A DNA stretch of 24,820 bases from Sphingopyxis macrogoltabida (GCA_003241685.1 QFPJ01000055.1:1-24820); one strand, 5' to 3'. Counted from the stretch's first letter, positions 17,742 to 24,809 are shown. Notes: generated by a model not told the origin, from the letters alone. Made by a program: numbers and translations.

Positions 17742-19652
17742 TTACTTCTTGTCGTCTTCGACTTCCGAAAATTCGGCGTCGACCACGTCTTCGTCAGCCT
17801 TGGGCTGTTCGCCGGCATCGTCGGCGCTGGGGGACGCCGCGGCCTGCTGTTCCTTCTCGTAGATCGCCTGGCCCAGCTTCATCGCGACCTGCGCCAGCGC
17901 CTGGCTCTTTTCGGTCATCGCGGTGCTGTCGCCGCCTTCGACGGCCGTCTTGGCTTCTGCGATCGCCGCTTCGATCTCGCCCTTCAGGCCGGGATCGACC
18001 TTGTCGGCATGTTCGGCCAGCTGGCGCTCGGTCGTGTGGATCAGGCTTTCGGCGTTATTCTTCGCCTCGGCCGCCTCGCGGCGCTTCTTGTCCTCGTCGG
18101 CGAACTGTTCCGCATCCTTGACCATCTGGTCAATGTCAGCGTCGGACAGGCCGCCCGAAGCCTGGATCTTGATCTGCTGCTCCTTGCCGGTGCCCTTGTC
18201 CTTGGCATGGACCGACACGATGCCGTTGGCGTCGATGTCGAACGTCACCTCGATCTGCGGTACGCCGCGCGGCGCCGGGGGGATGCCGACCAGGTCGAAC
18301 TGGCCCAGCATCTTGTTGTCGGCGGCCATTTCGCGTTCGCCCTGGAACACGCGGATCGTCACCGCCGACTGATTGTCGTCGGCGGTCGAATAGACCTGCG
18401 ACTTTTTCGTCGGGATGGTGGTGTTGCGATCGATCATCTTGGTCATGATGCCGCCCAGCGTCTCGATGCCGAGCGAGAGCGGGGTCACGTCGAGCAGCAG
18501 CACGTCCTTGACGTCGCCCTGCAGCACGCCGGCCTGGATCGCGGCGCCGATCGCGACGACCTCATCGGGGTTGACGCCGGTGTGCGGCTCCTTGCCGAAG
18601 AAATCCTTCACGACTTCGCGCACGCGCGGCATGCGCGTCATCCCGCCGACCAGCACGACCTCGTCGATCTCGCTTGCCGACACGCCGGCATCCTTGATCG
18701 CCTTCTTGCAGGGCTCCAGGGTGCGCTTCACCAGCTCTTCGACCAGCTTTTCCAGGTCGGCGCGGGTGATCGTCTTCACCAGATGCTTCGGCCCGTTGGC
18801 GTCGGCGGTGATGAAGGGCAGGTTGACCTCGGTCGTCGCGGCCGACGACAGTTCGATCTTCGCCTTTTCGGCGGCTTCCTTCAGGCGTTGCAGCGCGAGT
18901 TTATCGCCGCGCAGGTCGATGCCTTCGTCCTTCTTGAAGCCGTCGGCCAGATATTCGACGATCTTGCTGTCGAAATCCTCGCCGCCCAGAAAGGTGTCGC
19001 CGTTGGTCGACTTCACCTCGAACACGCCGTCGCCGACTTCCAGGACCGAGATGTCGAACGTGCCGCCGCCAAGGTCATAGACCGCGATCGTCTTGTTCTC
19101 GCTCTTGTCGAGGCCATAGGCCAGCGCGGCCGCGGTCGGCTCGTTGATGATGCGCAGCACTTCCAGGCCCGCGATCTTGCCCGCGTCCTTGGTCGCCTGA
19201 CGCTGGGCGTCGTTGAAATAGGCGGGAACGGTGATGACCGCCTGCTCGACCTTTTCGCCCAGATAGGCCTCGGCGGTTTCCTTCATCTTCTGCAGGATGA
19301 ACGCCGAAATCTGCGACGGCGAATAATCCTCGCCGCCCGCCTTGACCCAGGCGTCGCCGTTCGGGCCCTTGGCGATCGTATAGGGGACGAGTTCCATGTC
19401 CTTCTTGGTCATGGGATCGTCGAAGCGGCGGCCGATCAGGCGTTTCACCGCGAACACCGTATTTTCCGGATTGGTGACCGCCTGGCGCTTTGCCGGCTGG
19501 CCGATCAGGCGTTCGCCGTCCTTCGCAAAGGCGACGATCGACGGCGTCGTGCGCGTGCCTTCGACATTTTCGATAACCTTGGGTTTTCCGCCTTCCATCA
19601 CCGCGACGCAGCTGTTCGTGGTGCCGAGGTCGATCCCGATCACTTTGGCCAT
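17742..19652 (-). CDS. dnaK: Chaperone protein DnaK (Hsp70)
   Basis: ATP-driven folding chaperone of the cytoplasm. The 636 residues show the phosphate-binding signature GIDLGTTNSCVAVMEGG at the N-terminus. The ATPase motifs YDLGGGTFDISVLE and VVLVGGMTRMPRV follow. The linker DVLLLDVTPLSLGIET and the substrate-binding domain come next. The helical lid ends in an acidic tail, DAEFSEVEDDKK. The ATG at 19652 follows AAGGACGGA by 8 bases; the frame is open 32 codons further upstream without family similarity. It is first in the dnaK-dnaJ operon. A heat-shock-like promoter is predicted about 70-100 bases upstream. It is divergent from the copper chaperone gene. Confidence 0.98.
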   Translation of the reverse strand: MAKVIGIDLGTTNSCVAVMEGGKPKVIENVEGTRTTPSIVAFAKDGERLIGQPAKRQAVTNPENTVFAVKRLIGRRFDDPMTKKDMELVPYTIAKGPNGDAWVKAGGEDYSPSQISAFILQKMKETAEAYLGEKVEQAVITVPAYFNDAQRQATKDAGKIAGLEVLRIINEPTAAALAYGLDKSENKTIAVYDLGGGTFDISVLEVGDGVFEVKSTNGDTFLGGEDFDSKIVEYLADGFKKDEGIDLRGDKLALQRLKEAAEKAKIELSSAATTEVNLPFITADANGPKHLVKTITRADLEKLVEELVKRTLEPCKKAIKDAGVSASEIDEVVLVGGMTRMPRVREVVKDFFGKEPHTGVNPDEVVAIGAAIQAGVLQGDVKDVLLLDVTPLSLGIETLGGIMTKMIDRNTTIPTKKSQVYSTADDNQSAVTIRVFQGEREMAADNKMLGQFDLVGIPPAPRGVPQIEVTFDIDANGIVSVHAKDKGTGKEQQIKIQASGGLSDADIDQMVKDAEQFADEDKKRREAAEAKNNAESLIHTTERQLAEHADKVDPGLKGEIEAAIAEAKTAVEGGDSTAMTEKSQALAQVAMKLGQAIYEKEQQAAASPSADDAGEQPKADEDVVDAEFSEVEDDKK

Positions 19653-19722
19653 GGGTATTTTCCGTCCTTGTTGCTCTTCGGGCGCCCTCAACAGGCACGC
19701 CCCACATGGGTTTGATGGGCGC

Positions 19723-19753
19723 GATATAGGTGCGCTTATCCTTGGCACAAGGG
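19723..19753 (-). promoter_or_regulatory. Candidate dnaK promoter, heat-shock-like
   Basis: On the minus strand CCCTTGTG (19753-19746) and CCTATATC (19730-19723) have 15 bases between them. The -35 begins like the sigma-32 consensus (CTTGAA). The -10 could serve either sigma-32 or the housekeeping factor. This gives a leader of about 60 bases. Confidence 0.45.
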
Positions 19754-19770
19754 CTTTGAAGGCTTATCTG
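19742..19770 (+). promoter_or_regulatory. Candidate promoter of the copper-chaperone gene
   Basis: TTGGCA (19742-19747, five of six bases of TTGACA), a 17-base spacer, then TATCTG (19765-19770). Its -35 overlaps the -35 of the opposing dnaK promoter; both fall in the 13-base palindrome CCTTG-GCA-CAAGG (19740-19752). Confidence 0.4.
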
Positions 19771-19803
19771 GGGCGTGAAAAATGACGCATTTCGGGAGTC
19801 CCT

Positions 19804-20382
19804 ATGATGAAAGCTATCGCCCCTGCCGCTCTTTCCGCGCTCGCTGCCACGGCACTGACCCTTTCGGCCTGCGGCGGTGAGGTGGCGGCGCCCAAGCCGC
19901 TCAACATCGTCAGCGGCTATATCGAAATGGGGGCAACCCCCGACCGGCCCGCCGTCGGTTATTTCAAGGTGCAGGGCGGACCGCAGCCGGTCGAACTGGT
20001 GGCCGTGACCGCCGATCTGGCGCAGCGCGTCGAAATGCACGAAAGCGTGCGGGAAAATAATGTCGTCGAAATGAAGCCGATCGACGTCGCACCCGTCCCC
20101 GCAAAAGGGACGCTGGAGTTCAAGCAGGGCGGCAAGCATCTGATGATCTGGGGCATCAACCCCGCCGCGGTGCGCGCGGGCAAACTGCCGATGGCGTTCG
20201 TCTTCACCAACAACAATAACGAACGCATCCTGTTCGACCTGCCGATCAAGCAGGCGGCGGCGCCCGCCGCCGGCGACGACAAGGCCGCACCGCCCGCCGC
20301 GATGGATCACACCGCGCCGGCCGCGGCCGCCGATCCCCATGCCGGGATGGAGCATGACGCGCCGGACGCGGCGAAGAAATAA
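19804..20382 (+). CDS. PCu(A)C-type copper chaperone lipoprotein with His/Met tail
   Basis: Periplasmic Cu(I) carrier of the PCu(A)C family, which in other bacteria delivers copper to cytochrome oxidase. The 192-residue precursor carries a lipobox (LSAC, Cys23), so it is probably anchored to a membrane. The copper motif H(M)x10Mx21HxM is matched exactly: Met78-His79, Met90, His112 and Met114. After the beta-domain there is an Ala/Pro-rich tail of about 40 residues with extra possible ligands (MDH, DPHAGMEHD). Two ATGs are adjacent; GGGAG lies 5 bases before the first and 8 before the second (19807). No oxidase or SCO gene is nearby in this window. Confidence 0.9.
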   Translation: MMKAIAPAALSALAATALTLSACGGEVAAPKPLNIVSGYIEMGATPDRPAVGYFKVQGGPQPVELVAVTADLAQRVEMHESVRENNVVEMKPIDVAPVPAKGTLEFKQGGKHLMIWGINPAAVRAGKLPMAFVFTNNNNERILFDLPIKQAAAPAAGDDKAAPPAAMDHTAPAAAADPHAGMEHDAPDAAKK

Positions 20383-20389
20383 TCGGGGC

Positions 20390-20893
20390 GTGGAGCGCGA
20401 GGGGCGCCGGCTGACCGGGGGCGAGGTCGCGCTCGCGCGCAGCGTGTTCGGCGATGCGATCGATTATGACGCGGTGCGCGTCCGCCACCGCAAATGGGCG
20501 TTTTTTCAGCCACGGCGGATCGTCATGGCGCCGATGGGCCACCTGCATTTCCACCCGCGCGGCGACGTCTATTGCGACGATTTCGCCGCTCCCGCCTATG
20601 ACGCGCTGCGCGCGCAGGGTCTGTTCCTGCACGAAATGACGCATGTGTGGCAGGCGCAGACGCGCGGCCGCTGGTATCTGGTACTGATGCGGCACCCCTT
20701 CGCGCGCTACGATTACGGGCTGAAACCCGGCTGGCCGCTGCACCGTTACGGGCTGGAACAACAGGCGGAGATCGTGCGGCATTACTGGCTGATGACGCAG
20801 GGGGTGACGATCGCGGGAGCGCCCGACGTGCGGTCCTACCGCGCGATCCTGCCGCCCGAATGGAAGGGTGGAGACTCGACGGGCGGGGCATGA
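20390..20893 (+). CDS. Small putative zinc-metalloprotease-like protein ('vgr related' in sphingomonads)
   Basis: Function unknown; 167 residues from the GTG at 20390, which sits 7 bases after the copper-chaperone stop, so probably co-transcribed. The central LFLHEMTHVWQAQ holds an HExxH motif (His81, Glu82, His85). About 40 residues later comes GLEQQAEIV, where Glu127 could be the third zinc ligand. HExxHxxQ followed by an acidic QxxE-type helix is reminiscent of the DUF4157 domain of secreted effectors and contractile injection systems. I recall close relatives being labelled 'vgr related protein' in sphingomonad genomes, but nothing here resembles VgrG or a type VI system. No signal peptide or membrane segment is seen. 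Another in-frame start is possible, since the ribosome site is weak. Confidence 0.75.
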   Translation: MEREGRRLTGGEVALARSVFGDAIDYDAVRVRHRKWAFFQPRRIVMAPMGHLHFHPRGDVYCDDFAAPAYDALRAQGLFLHEMTHVWQAQTRGRWYLVLMRHPFARYDYGLKPGWPLHRYGLEQQAEIVRHYWLMTQGVTIAGAPDVRSYRAILPPEWKGGDSTGGA

Positions 20894-21010
20894 CCGACGT
20901 GGCGTTTGCTTTCGCGCGCCTGCCGCGGCCGATCGCGCGCATCGCATTCCCCGCTTAACCGGGTCGTAACGCCGGCCGGCTATGGGCAGGCTCGCAACCC
21001 AGGGGAACGC

Positions 21011-21412
21011 ATGACAAACAGGACCATTATCGCCGCGATCGGCGTTGCGACGCTTGCGGGCTGTGCCGCGCCGCCCGACACCTATGATTTCTCGGCCGCC
21101 GACCTGCGTGAGCGGATCGTCAACGGCCATTATGAAAAAGGGTCGGTGAAGAATTTCTCCAGCCACGCGATCGTGCCGAGTTCGATCGGCGACGACAGGA
21201 TCGAATGGCAGATCCGGTCCGACAGCGGCGCGGGTTTCCGCTGCGAATCGCAACTCGCCCCGGCGAACGATGACGGCACGCGCACGCGCATCGCGACCGA
21301 ATGCGGCGGCGATACGGGGTCCAGCAACGACATGTATATGGAAGTCGCGGAGCATTCTGTCGAAAAACTCATCGAATCGACCCTGACCGGCAAGCCCTAT
21401 GTGAAGGATTAG
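21011..21412 (+). CDS. Hypothetical lipoprotein
   Basis: I do not recognise this protein. The 133 residues begin with a lipoprotein signal (MTNRTIIAAIGVATLAGC, lipobox LAGC, Cys18). About 115 polar residues follow, with two further Cys (FRCES and TECGG) that could form a disulphide, so it is probably a small envelope protein. The ATG at 21011 is 5 bases after AGGGG; the frame is open from 20906 but the upstream part is not protein-like. A short perfect palindrome (21416-21430) follows the stop. It lies between the putative zincin and rmuC on the same strand, with a 117-base gap before it, so it may have its own promoter. Confidence 0.75.
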   Translation: MTNRTIIAAIGVATLAGCAAPPDTYDFSAADLRERIVNGHYEKGSVKNFSSHAIVPSSIGDDRIEWQIRSDSGAGFRCESQLAPANDDGTRTRIATECGGDTGSSNDMYMEVAEHSVEKLIESTLTGKPYVKD

Positions 21413-21415
21413 CGT

Positions 21416-21430
21416 GCCGGAAATTCCGGC
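21416..21430 (+). other. Palindrome after the lipoprotein gene
   Basis: GCCGGAA and TTCCGGC are perfect 7-base arms around one A, directly after the stop codon. It could be a weak terminator; no T-run follows. Confidence 0.35.
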
Positions 21431-21460
21431 TAGCCAGACGGGCTTCGTTCGTCCTATGTT
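21431..21460 (+). promoter_or_regulatory. Candidate leaderless promoter of rmuC
   Basis: TAGCCA (21431-21436), 18 bases, TATGTT (21455-21460), then 6 bases to the ATG at 21467. There is no ribosome site. Confidence 0.4.
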
Positions 21461-21466
21461 CCGCAC

Positions 21467-22810
21467 ATGGATGTCACCGCGCTCGCTATCGCTTTTGTCG
21501 CCCTGCTGCTGGGGATATTGATCGGCTGGCTGCTCGCCGGGCGGCAGGCGGGCGGATTGCGGGCGGAGCGCGACGGGCTGTCCGAACGCTTCAAAAGCGC
21601 GGTCGCCGATCTGGCGGCGGAGGCGGAGGCGCGCAAGGCGACCGATCTGCAACTCGCCGCGCTGCTCGCCGAACAAAGAGCGCGCGACGCGGCGCATGAT
21701 GCGCAGATCGCGCAATTGAAGGACGCGCAGGCGGCCCTGACCGCCCAGTTCCGCGAAGTGGGACAGACGATGCTGGGCGAGGCGCAGAAGGCCTTTCTCG
21801 AGCGCGCCGACGCGCGGTTTCGCCAGAGCGAAGAGACGGCGGGGCAGAATCTGAAGGCGCTGCTCTCGCCCGTCCATGACCGGCTCGCCAAATATGAGGA
21901 AGCGGTCGGCAAGGTCGAGGCGGAGCGCCGCGACGCCTTTGGCATGCTGCACGGCCAGATCGCGGCGATGCGCGAAGGGACCGAGCGCGTGTCGAGCGAG
22001 GCGGCGAAGCTGGTCAACGCGCTGCGCAACGCGCCCAAGGCGCGCGGGCGCTGGGGCGAACAACAGCTGCGCAACGTGCTGGAAAGCTGCGGCCTCAGCG
22101 AACATGCCGATTTCCAGACCGAGGTCAGCGTCGCGGACGGCGACGGCGGGCGGCTGCGCCCCGATGTCGTGGTCAAGGTGCCGGGCGGACAGAATCTGGT
22201 GATCGACGCGAAGGTCTCGCTCAACGCCTATCAGGACGCGTTCGGCGCGGTCGACGAAAGCGAGAAGGCGGCGCACCTCGCCGCCCATGCTGCGGCGATG
22301 AAGGCGCATGTCAACACGCTGGGCGCCAAAAGCTATTGGAACCAGTTCGACGACACGCCCGATTATGTCGTGATGTTCGTGCCCGGCGAGCATTTCCTCG
22401 CCGCCGCGCTCGATCATGATGCGGGGCTGTGGGACTATGCGTTCGATCGCAAGGTGCTGCTCGCGACGCCGACCAACCTGATCGCGATCGCGCGCACCGT
22501 CGCGGCGGTGTGGCGGCAGGAAAAGCTGGCGGGGCAGGCGCGCGAGATCGCCGCGCTGGGCAAGGAACTTTATGCGCGCCTTTCCATCATGGGGGGGCAC
22601 ATCGCCAAAGTTGGGAAGAATCTCGATCAGGCAACGGGAGCCTACAACGCCTTCATCGGAAGCTTCGAAGATCGCGTGCTGACCCAGGCACGACGCTTCG
22701 AGGCGCTGGATGTCGAGACGGGCGACAGGGAGATTCCGGTATTGCCCGTCGCCGAACAGGCGGCCCGGCCGCTCGCGAAGCTGTCGGGCGCCAATGGCGC
22801 CAATGATTGA
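21467..22810 (+). CDS. rmuC: DNA recombination protein RmuC
   Basis: Member of the RmuC family, which limits inversions and rearrangements at short inverted repeats in E. coli; thought to be a nuclease of the PD-(D/E)xK fold. The 447 residues start with one membrane anchor (about 5-24). A long Ala/Glu/Arg coiled coil runs to about residue 185. The conserved core begins at GRWGEQQLRNVLESCG (194-209). The likely catalytic residues are Asp233 (RPDVVVKVP) and Asp247-x-Lys249 (LVIDAKVSL). The C-terminal helices LYARLSIMGGHIAKVGKNLD are typical. The ATG at 21467 has no ribosome site. The gene lies directly upstream of a dense inverted-repeat cluster; that proximity is probably chance. Confidence 0.94.
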   Translation: MDVTALAIAFVALLLGILIGWLLAGRQAGGLRAERDGLSERFKSAVADLAAEAEARKATDLQLAALLAEQRARDAAHDAQIAQLKDAQAALTAQFREVGQTMLGEAQKAFLERADARFRQSEETAGQNLKALLSPVHDRLAKYEEAVGKVEAERRDAFGMLHGQIAAMREGTERVSSEAAKLVNALRNAPKARGRWGEQQLRNVLESCGLSEHADFQTEVSVADGDGGRLRPDVVVKVPGGQNLVIDAKVSLNAYQDAFGAVDESEKAAHLAAHAAAMKAHVNTLGAKSYWNQFDDTPDYVVMFVPGEHFLAAALDHDAGLWDYAFDRKVLLATPTNLIAIARTVAAVWRQEKLAGQAREIAALGKELYARLSIMGGHIAKVGKNLDQATGAYNAFIGSFEDRVLTQARRFEALDVETGDREIPVLPVAEQAARPLAKLSGANGAND

Positions 22811-22906
22811 GCGCCTCTGACAGTCGGACGCGTCTTGCCACCTCGGACGTTAAAATGGTTCTGAGCGGGGGGAGCTTCTTCCGCTCTCGTCACCCCGGAC
22901 CTGATC

Positions 22907-23067
22907 GGCGATTATCCCGGCAACAGTACGCGTCATTGCGAGCCCGGCGAAAGCCGGGGGAAGCAATCTCCAGCCATCGCCCTGCCATGTCGATCGCTGG
23001 AGATTGCTTCGTCGCTCCGCTCCTCGCAATGACGAAAGAGGGCGACGGATCAAACGGGATAATCGCC
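22907..23067. repeat. Middle inverted repeat
   Basis: GGCGATTATCCCG (22907-22919) and CGGGATAATCGCC (23055-23067) are perfect 13-base inverted arms. The similarity continues weakly outward into the CCGGA...GATC parts. They bracket the inner element. Confidence 0.7.
22931..23034. repeat. Inner inverted repeat, family 3 (104 bp)
   Basis: There are two pairs of perfect arms. CGTCATTGCGAG (22931-22942) pairs with CTCGCAATGACG (23023-23034). GAAGCAATCTCCAGC (22960-22974) pairs with GCTGGAGATTGCTTC (22996-23010). This 'GTCATTGCGAG...GAAGCAATC' repeat type is, from memory, common in many proteobacterial genomes. It would fold into a long hairpin with an internal asymmetric loop. Confidence 0.85.
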
Positions 23068-23155
23068 GACCCGATCCGGGAACCGGCAACGGGCGTCGTC
23101 AGGGATCCCGGATCAAGTCCGGGAAAATGATGATGATGCCGAGCGCCGCTCCCGC

Positions 23156-23854
23156 TTAGATCGCGCGCTTCAGCACCGCCGTCCGGCCCTCGGCGCCGGT
23201 CAGGATCAGCGTTCCATCGGTAGGGAAACGCAGGCTGACGGGGCCGCGCATCAGCGCGAGGACGGCGCCTTCCTGCGCCATGCCGGCGCCGGGACACGCC
23301 ATTTCGGTCGCCGTCAGCGGCCCGGCGGTCAGCGTCCGGCCATCCAGCGCGTAACGGCCCGAAAAGCGGTTGCATCCCGCACTGCCGCTCAGCCGCTCGC
23401 CGTCGAAGGCGAGCGACGTCGGCCGGTCGGCCGCGACCGCAGTCCCGCCGATCGACACGAAGGTCCAGTTGGTGCCCGCAAGCTCGGTCGGCGGCAATAT
23501 CCCGCCGCCGCAACCCTTCACCGTCTTGCCGTCGGCGGTCACCGTCACCGTGTCGCGATAGCGGCGGTCGCTCATCCCGTCGCTGCATTCGGCGCGGGTT
23601 ACCTCGACCGTCAGCCGGTCGGTGACATAGCGTTCGCCGTTGACGCCGGGCCGCGCGCCGGGATTGGCGACGACGATCTTGGTATCGCCATAGTCGCCAT
23701 CGTAATTGAGCAGTCCCCGGGTAATCTCGAGCGTCCAGCCGGGCTCGGTGCCGAGCGCCATATAAGCGGCGGGCATGCTGCCCGGCGGCGACGGCGGGAC
23801 GGCGGCGCAGGCGGCGAGGGCGGGGATGGCGAGCAGGGACAAGCGGCGGATCAT
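23156..23854 (-). CDS. Lipoprotein with COG3650-like and META (HslJ-type) domains
   Basis: Envelope lipoprotein of unknown function, 232 residues. The signal ends in LAAC (Cys16). The first domain (about 30-120: ALGTEPGWTLEITRG, YGDTKIVV, CSDGMSDRRYRDTVTV) resembles the COG3650 family of uncharacterised membrane-associated proteins. The second (about 125-230: LAGTNWTFVSIGG, FDGERLSGSAGCNRFSGRY, TATEMACP) is a META domain as in HslJ, which in E. coli is linked to heat shock and novobiocin resistance. The ATG at 23854 has a strong purine-rich ribosome site (GAAGGAAGGAAG). The frame runs on to 23899, but that part is in a degenerate repeat. It is on the same strand as the downstream-lying RNA methyltransferase, 123 bases apart. 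Confidence 0.85.
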   Translation of the reverse strand: MIRRLSLLAIPALAACAAVPPSPPGSMPAAYMALGTEPGWTLEITRGLLNYDGDYGDTKIVVANPGARPGVNGERYVTDRLTVEVTRAECSDGMSDRRYRDTVTVTADGKTVKGCGGGILPPTELAGTNWTFVSIGGTAVAADRPTSLAFDGERLSGSAGCNRFSGRYALDGRTLTAGPLTATEMACPGAGMAQEGAVLALMRGPVSLRFPTDGTLILTGAEGRTAVLKRAI

Positions 23855-23870
23855 GGTCTTCCTTCCTTCT

Positions 23871-23957
23871 TCGTCGCGCGGGACGCGATCCGGGGTCATG
23901 CGTGCTGTTTTACGCGCCGAAGGACCAATGGATGCCGAATCGGGTTCGGGATGACGA
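23871..23957. repeat. Degenerate family 1 repeat
   Basis: GGACGCGATCCGGGGTCATG (23881-23900) and GGATGCCGAATCGGGTTCGG (23930-23949) followed by GATGACGA recall the arms of the 10695-10769 element, with many substitutions and a longer centre. It fills most of the spacer between the RNA methyltransferase and META-domain genes. Confidence 0.55.
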
Positions 23958-23977
23958 AGCCTGTCGCCGGTCGCGGG

Positions 23978-24790
23978 TCATTGGCGCCGCTGGTTCAAAA
24001 CTTCATAAGCCATCACCGCCGTTGCGACCGCGGCGTTCAGGCTGTCGGCCTTGCCCAGCATCGGCATTTTCACGCGGACATCGGCGGCGGCGGCATAGGC
24101 GGCGGGCAGGCCCTGCGATTCATTGCCGGTCAGGATGAAGGTCGGCGCGGCATAGCGTACCGCCTGATAATCCCGGCTGTCGTCGCCCAGCCACGTCGCG
24201 ACCAGTTCGCCCGCGCCGCCGCGCAGCCACGGCAGGAAATCGTCCCAGCGCGCCTGCACCAGCCTTTGCGTGAAGATCGCCCCCATGCTCGCGCGCACCG
24301 CTTCGACCGCATAGGGATCGGTGCTGTCGTCCAGCAGGATCAGCCCCCCCGCGCCGACCGCGTCGCCGGTGCGCAGCATGGTGCCGAGGTTGCCGGGATC
24401 GCGCAGCCGTTCGGCGACCAGCCAGATCGGCGCCGCGTCGCGGTCCAGATCGGCCAGGCTGGTTTCGGGTTCGGCATAGATGCCGACGACGGTCTGCGGA
24501 TTGTCCTTGCCCGACAATTTGGACAGGATCGCGGGGGTGGTGTCGATCACTTCGCCCCCCGCCGCGAGCGTATCGGTCGCGAGCGCCTTCGCAAGCGGAT
24601 GCGCGTCGCCCTCGGGACCAAGGAACAGCCACTCGGGCAGCACGCCCGCCTCGCGCGCTTCGGTCGCGATGCGCAGCCCTTCGGCAAGGAACAGCCCTTC
24701 GGCGCGGCGATGGCGCTTCTCGCGCAGCAACCGCATCCGCTTGACCAGCGGGTTCGACAGGCTTTCGATTGTGCTGCGGCGACCGGTCAT
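23978..24790 (-). CDS. TrmH-type (SpoU/SPOUT) RNA 2'-O-methyltransferase
   Basis: Transfers a methyl group from S-adenosylmethionine to a ribose 2'-OH in tRNA or rRNA; the exact target cannot be told from the sequence. The 270 residues begin with the substrate-binding domain (SLSNPLVKRMRLLREKRHRR, EGLRIATEA). The knotted SPOUT domain carries motif 1 (RDPGNLGTMLRTGDAVGA, Asn134 and Arg140), motif 2 (FILTGNESQGL, Glu224) and motif 3 (LGKADSLNAAVATAVMAYE, Ser250-Leu251-Asn252). I chose the ATG at 24790, since the alternative at 24811 would add residues encoded by a palindromic repeat. No ribosome site is visible for either. The gene end and stop (23978) are normal. Confidence 0.92.
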   Translation of the reverse strand: MTGRRSTIESLSNPLVKRMRLLREKRHRRAEGLFLAEGLRIATEAREAGVLPEWLFLGPEGDAHPLAKALATDTLAAGGEVIDTTPAILSKLSGKDNPQTVVGIYAEPETSLADLDRDAAPIWLVAERLRDPGNLGTMLRTGDAVGAGGLILLDDSTDPYAVEAVRASMGAIFTQRLVQARWDDFLPWLRGGAGELVATWLGDDSRDYQAVRYAAPTFILTGNESQGLPAAYAAAADVRVKMPMLGKADSLNAAVATAVMAYEVLNQRRQ

Positions 24791-24797
24791 ATTTCTA

Positions 24798-24809
24798 GGG
24801 TCAGGACCC
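24798..24809. repeat. Short palindrome just upstream of the methyltransferase
   Basis: GGGTC-AG-GACCC at 24798-24809 is followed by ATTAATTT. Palindromes of the type GGGTC..GACCC next to AATT are known in REP-like elements of other proteobacteria, so this may be the edge of such an element continuing beyond the window. Confidence 0.4.

Larger units (their letters stand above)
22887..23124. repeat. Split copy of family 1 repeat (outer layer)
   Basis: TCGTCACCCCGGACCTGATC at 22887-22906 equals the family 1 left arm at 19 of 20 positions. GGATCCCGGATCAAGTCCGG at 23103-23122 equals the right arm. In intact copies these parts are a few tens of bases apart; here they are separated by 196 bases of other repeat sequence. 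Confidence 0.7.
22811..23155. other. 345-base spacer with a nested repeat cluster
   Basis: There is no credible gene here. After about 50 plain bases there is a small hairpin (GAGCGG 22863-22868 with CCGCTC 22881-22886), a possible weak rmuC terminator. Three repeats lying inside one another follow (22887-23124), described separately. The last 30 bases lead into the end of the convergent META-domain gene. Confidence 0.8.

Noticed and set aside
17670..19715. 681-residue plus-strand open frame opposite dnaK
   Set aside because: It is a shadow of dnaK; composition is dominated by Asp/Arg/Leu/Val with no domain.
20390..20893. Type VI secretion or contractile-injection locus, suggested by the 'vgr related' name
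   Set aside because: No VgrG, Hcp, sheath or baseplate gene lies nearby; the name is not supported by the neighbourhood.
20890..20958. 22-codon open frame overlapping the end of the HExxH gene by ATGA
   Set aside because: The overlap looks like translational coupling, but the product has no recognisable feature and the length is within chance.
20246..22600. 784-residue minus-strand open frame opposite the copper chaperone to rmuC
   Set aside because: It crosses four plus-strand features with good signals; GC-bias artefact.
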